Shown: in pieces, positions 1 through 7,401 of the stretch
Layout of the letters: the number at the start of each line of letters is the position of its first letter
Numbering within the stretch: the stretch's first letter is position 1
Origin: Archangiaceae bacterium
Lineage (GTDB): Bacteria > Myxococcota > Myxococcia > Myxococcales > Myxococcaceae
Length of the DNA stretch: 8,508 bases
Reading direction: 5' to 3'
Assembly (NCBI GenBank): GCA_023248915.1
Contig: JAHFDQ010000249.1
Span: 1 to 8,508 of the forward strand
Notes under the pieces: generated by a model
What the model was told of the DNA's origin: nothing
Database searches by the model: none
The model's input: the letters and a program-made list of their open reading frames with translations, nothing else
Made by a program: the position numbers and the translations under genes

Positions 1-1
1 T

Positions 2-277
2 CCCGCCTTCCCCGTCGACACCCACGTCTTTCGCCTGGCGAAGCGGCTGGGGCTGGCACGGGCGAAGAGGCCCGACCAGGTCGAGCTCGAGCTGTGCGCC
101 ACCGTGCCCGAAGCGTGGTGGGTGAAGGGGCACCAACTGCTGGTGTGGCACGGGCGCCGCGTCTGCTTCGCGCGCAATCCCACCTGCTCGGGTTGCCCGG
201 TCGAGGCGCTCTGCCCGAAGGTGGGGGTGCGCCCTACGCGGGCGGCGCCTCGCGCTGCTCGGCCCGCTCGGCCTTGA
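2..277 (+). CDS. nth: Endonuclease III, C-terminal part (5' end outside window)
   Basis: This is the last 91 codons of a base-excision-repair DNA glycosylase/AP lyase of the HhH-GPD superfamily, which removes oxidised pyrimidines and nicks the abasic site. The fragment opens with VDTHVFRLAKRLGL, which matches the segment after the helix-hairpin-helix; the Asp (codon 17-19) aligns with the catalytic Asp (D138 in E. coli Nth). Near the end, four cysteines spaced C-x6-C-x2-C-x5-C (codons from 164 to 214) form the [4Fe-4S] cluster loop typical of Nth and MutY. VDTHV favours Nth over MutY, which usually has LDGNV here. The start and the lysine nucleophile lie beyond the left edge. After the last cysteine comes a basic Pro/Ala/Arg tail whose DNA is shared, on the other strand, with the end of def. 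Frame and TGA stop were read directly from the sequence. Confidence 0.93.
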   Translation, partial: PAFPVDTHVFRLAKRLGLARAKRPDQVELELCATVPEAWWVKGHQLLVWHGRRVCFARNPTCSGCPVEALCPKVGVRPTRAAPRAARPARP

Positions 278-764
278 GCCGCTTCATCCGCTTGCGGATG
301 AGCTCGCGCTTCAGGCTCGAGATGTGGTCGACGAAGACGGTGCCCTTCAGGTGGTCGGTCTCGTGCTGGACGGCCACGGCCAGCAGCCCCTCGGCCCTCA
401 ACGTCTGGGACTGGCCGTCGGCGTCGAGGTACTCGACGGTGACGATGGCGGCCCGGTCGACGTCTTCGGCCTCGCCTGGAATCGACAGACAGCCCTCGGA
501 GTAGGTGATGGCGCCCTCGAGCGACAAGATGACGGGGTTCACCATCGCCACCGGCCGGGCCTCGGGCTGGCGCGGGCTGGTGTCGAGCACGATGACGTTC
601 TTCAGCACGCCGACCTGAGGGGCCGCCAGGCCGACGCCGTCGGCGGCGTACATGGTCTCGAACAAGTCGTCGATGAGGCCCCGAATCGAGTCGTCGACCT
701 TGGCGACCGGAGAGGCCTTCTTCTTCAAGACCGGGTCCGGCCAGATGAGGATTTCACGAACCAT
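234..764 (-). CDS. def: Peptide deformylase
   Basis: A 176-residue enzyme that removes the N-formyl group from nascent proteins in the cytoplasm, using a bound metal (Fe2+ in most family members). All three family motifs are intact: GVGLAAPQ (residues 43-50), EGCLS (90-94, metal ligand C92) and QHETDH (133-138, ligands H134 and H138, general base E135). The length is normal, with a short basic, charged C-terminal tail. The ATG at 764 was chosen because MVREILIWPDPVLKKKA is the usual family N-terminus. A GTG at 812 in the same frame would overlap the upstream stop as GTGA but adds 16 residues unlike any deformylase start. No strong Shine-Dalgarno precedes 764; a GGAG lies about 18 nt away, too far. 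It is the last gene of the - strand run, 44 bp after the large scaffold gene, so it is probably co-transcribed with it and priA. No fmt gene follows directly. Confidence 0.97.
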   Translation of the reverse strand: MVREILIWPDPVLKKKASPVAKVDDSIRGLIDDLFETMYAADGVGLAAPQVGVLKNVIVLDTSPRQPEARPVAMVNPVILSLEGAITYSEGCLSIPGEAEDVDRAAIVTVEYLDADGQSQTLRAEGLLAVAVQHETDHLKGTVFVDHISSLKRELIRKRMKRLKAERAEQREAPPA

Positions 765-793
765 ACAGGCTGTGTCTAATGCTCCGCGGCGGC

Positions 794-806
794 GCGGGCA
801 ACCCGC
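794..806. other. Short GC hairpin in the scaffold gene-def gap
   Basis: GCGGG-CAA-CCCGC is a perfect 5-bp stem with a 3-nt loop. It lies just after the scaffold gene stop and about 30 nt before the def start. There is no T-run on either strand, so it is not a convincing intrinsic terminator. It could protect an mRNA end or tune def expression; this is speculative. Confidence 0.35.
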
Positions 807-808
807 CG

Positions 809-3800
809 TCACTCCAGCAGGTTGCGCGCATAGTCGGCCCTGAGCCGGTCGTCCTGGAGCGCGCGCGCGGCCTCGGCGAGCGAGTCGTGAATCGCCTGCG
901 CCCGGTGAAGCAGCGAGCCGTCGGGGTGGCCCGAGAACTTGAGCGGGTGGAACTCGGCGGCCAACTGTTGGAAGGCTCGCTCGACCTCTTCGCTACCGGC
1001 CGAACGGGGAAGGCCCAGAATGGTGAAGTAGTCGGCGTCCTGCACCTCTTCGAACTTGGCCTCGAGCCGGCGCAGGTCCACCTCGGGGGCCGGCGGCGCG
1101 GGCTTGCCCCCCACCGGGGCCTTCAGGGCGACCAGCCCCAGGGCCTTCGCCACCGACAGCGCCCGGAGCGCGGCGTCCTGCTTGAGGCCGGCGGCGAGGA
1201 GCAGGTCCTCGAGCGTCGTCTGGCCGTCCACGGCGGCGAGCAGCTTCCGTTCCTTTTCCGAGAAGCCAAGCGCGCGCAAGTCCCACCCGGTCTCGACGGC
1301 CTCGGCGACGGCGCCAAGCCCTCCCAGGTGCTCGAGCATGACGTCGGGGGTCAGCGCGCGGCGCAGCGCCTCGGCCACCAACTGCACCGCGGGGCGTGGC
1401 GCGGCCACGAGGACAATCTCGTCGGGGGCCGGTTCTTCGGCGATGCGGTAGAGCGTCTCGGGCTCGCTCAGGGCCTCTAACGCAATCTGTTCGGTGAACC
1501 GCTGCACCAGCGGCACGGCCTCGACCTCGCGCAGGTAGCGCCGGCTCACCAGCACGCGCAAGAGCTCGACGCTCGAGGCGCCGCGCAAGAGCCGCAGCTC
1601 GCTCTCCTGCCGGCCGTCGATGAGCCCGTCGCGGCGGGCGCGGTCGAGCAGCGACTCGTAAGGAGCGGACGAGGTGGCTCCCGCGACGGTGCCCCGCCGC
1701 AGCCAGAGCGTGCGCAGGGCGTCGGTGCCCTTCAACTCGACGCGAACCTCGGCGCGGGCGAGGCAAAGCTGCGACACCAGGGCCGCCAGCTGCTCGGGGT
1801 CGGCGGCGCCGCTGCGGGGCACGCCCAACGGCGCCCGGCCCGGCACCTCGAGCGGCATCTGCGCGTCTCGCATTGTCTTGGCAGCGAGCTCGTTCGCCTC
1901 GTCGACGGCGCGCTGGGCGGCCGCGTCGGCCTCGGCGCGAGAACGCTCGACCGCCTCGCGCGTCGAGCGTTCGGCCTCGGCGAGCCGGGAAGCCTCTTCG
2001 GCCTTCTGGCGGGCCTCGGCCAAGGCGCCCTCGAGCCGGCGCTGCTCGGTGAGGCGCGCGGCTTCCTGAGCCAGCCAGGCGTTGCCTTCGGCGGCACGGC
2101 GTTCGGCTTCGGCGGCTCGGGAAGCCTCGAGCTCGCGCTTGCCCCGCTCGCGTTCGGCGGAGCGGGCCGCCTTCTCGGCCGCGGCGAGGTTCTTCTCGGC
2201 GGCGGTGCGGACGGCCTCGAGCTCGAGCTCGGCGCGCGCGCGTTCGGCGGCGCGGGCCGCCTCTTCGGCCGCCAGCCTTTCCCTTTCCGCGGCCGCCCGA
2301 ACGGCCTCGAGCTTGTGCTCGAGGCGCGCCTGTTCTGCGGCGCGGGCGGCTTCCTCGGCGGCCTTTCTTTCCTGCACGGCCGCGGCGCGCATGGTCTCGA
2401 GCTCTTGCTCGAGCCGGGCCTTCTCTTCCCGCTCGTGGCGAAACCGCTCGTCGGCGGCGCGCTGCGCGGCGGCGGCGGCGTCGAGCGCCCGGGCGGTAGC
2501 CTCGTTGGCGGCCTGTTCGCTCGCGGTGAGCTCGGCGACGCGGTCGAGCGCGGCCTGGGTCTCGATTTCGTTCTCGGCCGCGGCCGCCGCCAGCTCGTCG
2601 GCGCGGGTGCGAGCCGAGGCGCGGTCCGACTCGAGGCGCGCTATTTCGGCCTGGGCGCGCGCTTCGGCGGTGCGGAGCGCCGCTTCGGCCCGCTGGGCGG
2701 CTTCCCGGGCGCGCTCGTTCTCGGTCTCGGCCCGGGCCAGCCGGCCGGCCTCGAGGGCGAGCCGCCGTTCCAGCTCGAGCCGGGCCGCCTCGTCCGCCTT
2801 CTCGGCGGCCACGAGGTCGGCCCTCGCCTGGGCCGCGGCCTTCGCTTCCTTGGCGGCCAGCCGTTCAGCTTCCCGGCGCGCCGCGGACTCCTTCGCCGCC
2901 AGCCGTTCCGCTTCCTCCCGGGCGGCGGCCTGCACCGCGACCAGCCGCTCGGCCTCTTCGCCCGCCTGCCGCACCGCGACAGCCGCCGCCTCTTCCGCGG
3001 CCGCGCGCGCCGCCTCGGCCCGAGCCGCGGCTTCTTCCTCCGCCGCCGAGCGCTCCGCTTCAAGCTGGGCCGCGGCTTCCGCCTCTTCCGCGGCCACCTT
3101 CTCCGCTTCGGCTCGGGCCGCGGCTTTCGCTTCCTCAACGGCCGCCTTCTCCGCCTCGGCCCGAGCCGCGGCTTTCGCTTCCTCAACGGCCGCCTTCTTC
3201 GCTTCGGCTCGAACCGCGGCTTCCGCTTCCTCCGCGGCCGCCTTCTCCGCTTCGGCTCGAACCGCGGCTTCCGCTTCCTCCGCGGCCGCCTTCTTCGCCT
3301 CGGCCCGAGCCGCGGCTTCCGCCTCTTCCGCGGCCGCCTTCTTCGCCTCGGCCCGAGCCGCGGCTTCCGCTTCCTCCGCGGCCGCCTTCTTCGCCTCGGC
3401 CCGAGCCGCGGCTTCCGCTTCCTCCGCGGCCGCCTTCTCCGCCTCGGCCCGACCCGCGGCTTCGGCCTCTTCCGCGGCCGCCTTCTCCGCCTGCGCCCGG
3501 GCCGCGACTTCGGCCTCTTCCGCAGCCGCCTTCTCCGCCTGCGCCCGAGCCGCGACTTCGGCCTCTTCCGCGGCCGCCTTCTCCGCCTCGGCTCGATCCG
3601 CGGACTCCGCTTCGTCATCAGCCGCGCGCGCCGTCTCGGCCTCGGCCGCGACGTCGGCGGTTCCCCCGACCACCCCGTGCCGTACGACCGCCTCAGCTTC
3701 TCCCGCGGCCGCCGTTTCCGCCTCGGCCCGAGCCGCGACTCCCGCGTCGTCATCAGGCCCGCGCCCCGTCTCGGCCCCTTCCGCACCGATAAGCTCGGCT

Positions 3801-4990
3801 TCCGCCTGGTCCCCGGTTCCGGTGTCCCCGTTCGCGGCGACAACCGGGTCCGTTGAAGGCTCGGCCTCGGGTCCCTGGCCCGCCACCCAGTCACCTTCGG
3901 GCGGCGGCAATCCGGGCTCGCCCTGCCAGGCGGCCTCTGCGGCCCCTTCGGCCGATTCCCCTCCGCTCTGGCTCCAAGACCCGACCCCGCCCGGGTCCAT
4001 CTCGAGCGGAGCGCTGGCCGGTTCCCCTGCAGCCCCCTCGCCGAACCCGCCGCCGAAGAGCTCGGCCTCGAGCTCCTGCGTGGCCTGCTGTTCGGCCTCG
4101 GCGCGAAGCCGGTCGAGCTCGGCGTCGAGCGCGGCCTGGCGTTCCTGCAGCGTCTGCGCCCGGCGCGGCTCGGGCTCGGGCGCACCTGGGTCGGTGACCG
4201 GCTCGGCGGTTCCGTCGAAGCCGGCGAACGAGGACTCGTCGTTGGACGGGCGCGCGCGCTCGCCCGGCGCTTCCGCCGCGACTTCCGCGGGCGCCGATTC
4301 CTCTCTGTCGCGCGTCTGGCGTCGCCGGGCGGCCTCGGCGCGAACTTCCTCTTCCAGCCGCTTCAGCTCATCGTCGAACGCGGCGTCGGCGACCTCGCCG
4401 ACCGAAAGGTCGGGTTGCGTGGCCGCTTCCGGTCCCGCACCCAGTTCGGGCGGACCTTCCGGCGCGTCCTCCGGCGACGCGACGCTCCACTCACCCGAAT
4501 CGAGCCCGCCGGCGTCGCCGGCCTCGGTCCCTCCCGATACCTCAGGGGGCGCGGTGGCCCGCCACGACTCGGGCTCGGCCGGCGCGACGGCTTCCTGCTC
4601 GCCGGCGCCTCGCCGGTGCTCGGCCACCGTCCAGAGGTCGGCGTCGGTCGGCGCGCGGATGACGTCTTCCACCGCCTTGACAAAGCTCGGCCCGTCGAGG
4701 GGCAACGGCACCACCCGCGCCCCGAAGCCCGGAATCGTCTCGCCGAGCAACAGCACCCGAGCCAGCTTCGCGTCCGGGTGCAGGGCCAGCTCTTCCAGGA
4801 CGACGACCCCGCGATTCCCCTCGACGGCGGGCGCGAGCACGATGAGCGACGGCAGGTAGTGCCCGAAGCCGATGACGGCGTCGGCCGCGTTGGTGGCCAG
4901 AATGACTTCGTAGCCTTCCTTCGCCAGGAAGCGCTTCACCGCGGCAATCACCGCGATGTCGTCGTGTACGAGGAGGACCGGGCCGGCCAT
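809..4990 (-). CDS. Pseudo-receiver / long helical repeat / DUF4388-like / degenerate J-domain scaffold protein
   Basis: A 1393-residue protein with no predicted signal peptide or membrane segment, so probably cytoplasmic. Residues 1-113 look like a response-regulator receiver: the acidic pair D10-D11 is kept, but the phosphoacceptor position is A53 and the conserved Lys is L96. Residues 114-420 are an acidic, Pro/Gly-rich linker with short helices near 206-222 and 281-312. Residues 421-1040 are Ala/Glu/Arg-rich and predicted helical or coiled coil, with 16-, 14- and 30-residue repeats. Residues about 1065-1180 (LWLRRGTVAGATSS followed by LLDRARRDGLID) resemble DUF4388/PATAN-type modules found with receivers in myxobacteria; this match is from memory. 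Residues about 1318-1393 form a J-like domain (DYFTILGLPRSAGSEEV) in which HPD reads HPL. The ATG lies 13 bp after the priA stop, suggesting one operon. No Shine-Dalgarno is obvious. The function is unknown; a scaffold or polarity role, as for other pseudo-receiver/coiled-coil proteins such as FrzS, is only inference. Confidence 0.9.
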   Translation of the reverse strand: MAGPVLLVHDDIAVIAAVKRFLAKEGYEVILATNAADAVIGFGHYLPSLIVLAPAVEGNRGVVVLEELALHPDAKLARVLLLGETIPGFGARVVPLPLDGPSFVKAVEDVIRAPTDADLWTVAEHRRGAGEQEAVAPAEPESWRATAPPEVSGGTEAGDAGGLDSGEWSVASPEDAPEGPPELGAGPEAATQPDLSVGEVADAAFDDELKRLEEEVRAEAARRRQTRDREESAPAEVAAEAPGERARPSNDESSFAGFDGTAEPVTDPGAPEPEPRRAQTLQERQAALDAELDRLRAEAEQQATQELEAELFGGGFGEGAAGEPASAPLEMDPGGVGSWSQSGGESAEGAAEAAWQGEPGLPPPEGDWVAGQGPEAEPSTDPVVAANGDTGTGDQAEAELIGAEGAETGRGPDDDAGVAARAEAETAAAGEAEAVVRHGVVGGTADVAAEAETARAADDEAESADRAEAEKAAAEEAEVAARAQAEKAAAEEAEVAARAQAEKAAAEEAEAAGRAEAEKAAAEEAEAAARAEAKKAAAEEAEAAARAEAKKAAAEEAEAAARAEAKKAAAEEAEAAVRAEAEKAAAEEAEAAVRAEAKKAAVEEAKAAARAEAEKAAVEEAKAAARAEAEKVAAEEAEAAAQLEAERSAAEEEAAARAEAARAAAEEAAAVAVRQAGEEAERLVAVQAAAREEAERLAAKESAARREAERLAAKEAKAAAQARADLVAAEKADEAARLELERRLALEAGRLARAETENERAREAAQRAEAALRTAEARAQAEIARLESDRASARTRADELAAAAAENEIETQAALDRVAELTASEQAANEATARALDAAAAAQRAADERFRHEREEKARLEQELETMRAAAVQERKAAEEAARAAEQARLEHKLEAVRAAAERERLAAEEAARAAERARAELELEAVRTAAEKNLAAAEKAARSAERERGKRELEASRAAEAERRAAEGNAWLAQEAARLTEQRRLEGALAEARQKAEEASRLAEAERSTREAVERSRAEADAAAQRAVDEANELAAKTMRDAQMPLEVPGRAPLGVPRSGAADPEQLAALVSQLCLARAEVRVELKGTDALRTLWLRRGTVAGATSSAPYESLLDRARRDGLIDGRQESELRLLRGASSVELLRVLVSRRYLREVEAVPLVQRFTEQIALEALSEPETLYRIAEEPAPDEIVLVAAPRPAVQLVAEALRRALTPDVMLEHLGGLGAVAEAVETGWDLRALGFSEKERKLLAAVDGQTTLEDLLLAAGLKQDAALRALSVAKALGLVALKAPVGGKPAPPAPEVDLRRLEAKFEEVQDADYFTILGLPRSAGSEEVERAFQQLAAEFHPLKFSGHPDGSLLHRAQAIHDSLAEAARALQDDRLRADYARNLLE
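2042..2401 (-). repeat. Four imperfect 90-bp (30-codon) repeats
   Basis: Residues 864-983 of the scaffold protein form three good units and one weaker unit of 30 residues, starting at L864, L894, L924 and L954 (LETMRAAA, LEAVRAAA, LEAVRTAA, LEASRAAE). Each carries a middle segment like AAEEAARAAE. The fourth unit diverges in its second half. This is a second repeat family, different in period from the 48-bp array. Confidence 0.75.
2831..2956 (-). repeat. Three 42-bp (14-codon) repeats
   Basis: Residues 679-720 of the scaffold protein contain three 14-residue units, each beginning EAERL (residues 679, 693 and 707). Fourteen residues equals two heptads, so unlike the 16-residue block this stretch fits a canonical two-stranded coiled coil. 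Confidence 0.75.
3068..3595 (-). repeat. Eleven tandem 48-bp (16-codon) repeats inside the scaffold gene
   Basis: Residues 466-641 are eleven uninterrupted units of 16 residues with consensus RAEAEKAAAEEAEAAA. The period was checked at DNA level: the same ten-base string starts at 3302, 3350 and 3398, exactly 48 bp apart, and these three units differ by only one or two bases between neighbours. Variants come in adjacent pairs: RAQAEK in units 2-3, RAEAKK in 5-7, and AAVEEAKAAA in 9-10, which suggests stepwise duplication. A degenerate unit lies at residues 421-436 and a shortened one follows at 642-656. The E/K/A composition suggests a long single helix or coiled coil. Confidence 0.95.
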
Positions 4991-5003
4991 CGGGACGCCG
5001 ACT

Positions 5004-7244
5004 TTACAGCATGGCGCCGGGGTCTACGTCGATGATGACCTTCACCGCCGACGGCAGTTCTGGCAACAGGGCCTCGGCCGCCGAGACCGGGCCGGCCAGG
5101 GACGCGTGGGTCGGCCCCTTCAGCAACAACTGCCACCGCGACTTGCCCTTGATGCGGGCGATGGGCGCCGGCGCTGGCCCCAGCAACCGGACTCCGCTCG
5201 AGGCCGGCGGGAGCCGGGCGGCCATCCGGTCTCCCAGCCACCGCGCCACCTGCCCGGTCTGGTCGGGGTTCGCGCCCTCGACGCGAAAGGCCACCATGCG
5301 GGTGAACGGCGGGTAGGCCAGCGCCTTGCGCCGTTCGAGCTCGCGCGTCGAGAAGCCGTCGAAGTCGGCCGCCAGCACCCGCCGCACCGGTTCGCTGTCC
5401 GGGTTGTAGGTCTGCACCAGCACCCTGCCCTTGTCGGCCCCCCGGCCCGCGCGCCCGCCCACCTGCGTCAAGAGCTGGAAGGTGCGCTCGGCGGCGCGGA
5501 AGTCCGGCAGCGCCAGCGAGGTGTCGGCCAGCACCACGCACACCAACGTCACGCCCGGGAAGTCGTGCCCCTTGGCGACCATCTGGGTGCCGACGAGCAC
5601 GTCGACCTCGCGCCGGGCGAAGGCCGCGAGCAGGTCGGTCAGGCGTTCGGTGGTGGTGGCGCTGTCGCGGTCGAGCCGGGCCACCCGCGCCCGGGCGAAG
5701 CGCGCCGCCACCTCGGCCTCGACGCGCTCGGTGCCGGTGCCCAGCTTCAACAGCGGCCCGCCGCAGGAAGCACAGGCCTCGGGCACCGGCCCCTCGTACC
5801 CGCAGTAATGGCACATCGCCTTCCGGCTCGACAGGTGGTGCGTCAGGCAGACGTCGCACTCGGTGCACCGCACCGACTCGCCGCACACCTCGCACAACAG
5901 GAAGGTGCTGTGGCCGCGGCGGTTGAGGAAGAGGATGGCCTGCTGCCCGCGTTCGAGCGTCTCGCCGAGCGCCTCGATGAGCGGCTCGGACAGAATGGGA
6001 GGCTCTTCCACCACGGTCGCGTCGCGGGGCCGGGTCACCCTCAAATCGACGAGCGACACCTCGGGCATCGGGCGGTCATCGACCCGGGTGCGCAATAACA
6101 GCTTGCGGTACCGCCCGCGCCGGGCGTTCTCGAGCGTCTCGAGCGACGGGGTGGCCGACCCCAGCACCACCAGCGCGCCGGCCTGCTTCGCCCGGACCAC
6201 GGCCAGGTCTCGCGCGTGGTAGCGCAGCTTCTCTTCCTGCTTGAACGACGAGTCGTGCTCTTCGTCCACCACCACCACGCCGAGGCCCCGCACCGGCGCG
6301 AACACCGCCGAGCGCACGCCCACCGCCAGCCGCACGTCGCCCCGGCGCAGCGCCTGCCAGTCGCGGAGCCGCTCGCGGTCCTTCAGGCCCGAGTGCAGCA
6401 CCGCCACCCGGTCGCCGAAGCGGCTGCGGAAGCGGCCCACCAACTGGGGCGTCAGCGCGATCTCGGGCACCAGCACCAGACCGCCGCGGCCGAGCTCGAG
6501 CGCGCGCTCGACGACGCGCAGGTAGACCTCTGTCTTTCCGCTGCCGGTGACCCCGTGGAGCAGGAACGGGTGGAAGCCCCCTGCCTCGAGCGCTTCCTGC
6601 AACGCCGCGACGGCCACGCCTTGCTCGGGCGTCAGCCGTTCGGGGCGGCGCTGCTCGAGCCCGGCCTGCACCCCGGGGCGGACCTCGACCGACTCGAAGC
6701 GCACCCACCCGCGTTGGGCCAGCTTCTTCAGCGCTTCGCGGGCGCCGGGAATTGCAGCGCCGACTTCGTCCAACTGCGCGCGACCGCCGACGGCGAGCAG
6801 GTAGGTCAGGGCCGCGTGTTGCGAGGGCGCGCGGGCCAGGGCGGGAGGGTCGGCGCCGGGCAGGGCGACGGCGAAGTGGACGAGGCTGCCCTTGGCCTCG
6901 CGCGGTTCTTCGGCGCCCGAGAGCCCCGGGGGCAGGGCCGAGCGAATCGCCTCTCCGAGCGGGTACCGGTAGTGCTCGGCGGCGAAGCGAAGCAGCGGCA
7001 GCAGGTCTTCCGGGAGCACCGGGTCGGGGTCGAGCACCTTCTCGATGGCCTTTAGCTGGGTGACGCCCGCGGGCGGCTGGGCCGCCGGCCCCAGGTAGAA
7101 CGCCAGCGTCCGGGCCCGGCCGAAGGGCACCAGCACCCGCTGGCCCGGGGTGAGGCGCCCGACGAGCGCGTCCGGCACCAGGTAGGTGAATTCGCCGCGC
7201 ACGGGGCGGCCGACGGCGACGGAGGCGAGCGTAGGGAAAGCCAC
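5004..7244 (-). CDS. priA: Primosomal protein N' (replication restart helicase PriA)
   Basis: A 746-residue superfamily 2 3'-to-5' DNA helicase that recognises stalled forks and D-loops and starts reloading of the replicative helicase. The N-terminal DNA-binding domain begins MAFPTLASVAV and continues into FTYLVPDAL, as expected for the family. Walker A is GVTGSGKT (231-238) and the DEEH box is at 327-330. Two zinc-binding clusters are complete: C451, C454, C460, C463, C478, C481, C491 and C494, with an extra C466. Helicase motifs V and VI are seen at GTQMVAKGHDFPG (552-564) and QVGGRAGRG (594-602). The start codon is GTG; no other start precedes it in this frame, and the ribosome binding site is weak. 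It is probably the first gene of a priA-scaffold-def unit, its TAA lying 13 bp before the next ATG. Length and motifs indicate an intact, active enzyme. Confidence 0.97.
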   Translation of the reverse strand: MAFPTLASVAVGRPVRGEFTYLVPDALVGRLTPGQRVLVPFGRARTLAFYLGPAAQPPAGVTQLKAIEKVLDPDPVLPEDLLPLLRFAAEHYRYPLGEAIRSALPPGLSGAEEPREAKGSLVHFAVALPGADPPALARAPSQHAALTYLLAVGGRAQLDEVGAAIPGAREALKKLAQRGWVRFESVEVRPGVQAGLEQRRPERLTPEQGVAVAALQEALEAGGFHPFLLHGVTGSGKTEVYLRVVERALELGRGGLVLVPEIALTPQLVGRFRSRFGDRVAVLHSGLKDRERLRDWQALRRGDVRLAVGVRSAVFAPVRGLGVVVVDEEHDSSFKQEEKLRYHARDLAVVRAKQAGALVVLGSATPSLETLENARRGRYRKLLLRTRVDDRPMPEVSLVDLRVTRPRDATVVEEPPILSEPLIEALGETLERGQQAILFLNRRGHSTFLLCEVCGESVRCTECDVCLTHHLSSRKAMCHYCGYEGPVPEACASCGGPLLKLGTGTERVEAEVAARFARARVARLDRDSATTTERLTDLLAAFARREVDVLVGTQMVAKGHDFPGVTLVCVVLADTSLALPDFRAAERTFQLLTQVGGRAGRGADKGRVLVQTYNPDSEPVRRVLAADFDGFSTRELERRKALAYPPFTRMVAFRVEGANPDQTGQVARWLGDRMAARLPPASSGVRLLGPAPAPIARIKGKSRWQLLLKGPTHASLAGPVSAAEALLPELPSAVKVIIDVDPGAML

Positions 7245-7288
7245 GGCGGTCGGGCACTCTAGCGTCCCGCGCCGACACGCGCGCAGCC

Positions 7289-7316
7289 TGGCAGTTGAAA
7301 CTGCGGCGCGCTGCCA
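7289..7316. repeat. Overlapping inverted repeats near the priA start
   Basis: GCAGTT-GA-AACTGC at 7291-7304 is a perfect 14-bp dyad with a 2-bp centre. TGGCAG at 7289-7294 can alternatively pair with CTGCCA at 7311-7316. The two pairings share bases and exclude each other. They lie about 45-70 bp upstream of the priA GTG, where an operator or a leader hairpin could act. No known regulator site was recognised. Confidence 0.5.
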
Positions 7317-7321
7317 ACTCA

Positions 7322-7359
7322 GCGTCGTCGGCTACCGACCCGCCCTTCTTCGACGACGC
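7322..7359. repeat. 9-bp inverted repeat upstream of priA
   Basis: GCGTCGTCG at 7322-7330 and CGACGACGC at 7351-7359 are perfect reverse complements with a 20-bp spacer. This could form a stem in a priA leader transcript or be a binding site. Simple CGTCG-type repeats do arise by chance in DNA this GC-rich. Confidence 0.5.
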
Positions 7360-7401
7360 CGGGTGCCGCGCTCGCGCACGCTCTGCGGAAGGACCCGATC
7401 G

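Noticed and set aside
765..812. Longer deformylase starting at the GTG at 812 (GTGA overlap with the scaffold stop)
   Set aside because: The extra 16 residues are unlike deformylase N-termini and no ribosome binding site precedes the GTG; the ATG at 764 matches the family start.
2641..4185. A 514-codon Arg/Pro-rich frame on the - strand within the scaffold gene
   Set aside because: It is a shifted frame of the same repeats with poor codon bias. The main frame has recognisable domains at both ends and this one has none.
2082..4859. A 925-codon open frame on the + strand, rich in Ser, Ala and Arg
   Set aside because: It is the antisense shadow of the repeat-rich scaffold gene. GC-biased codons without TA-containing antisense stops keep the opposite frame open, and the translation only mirrors the repeats.
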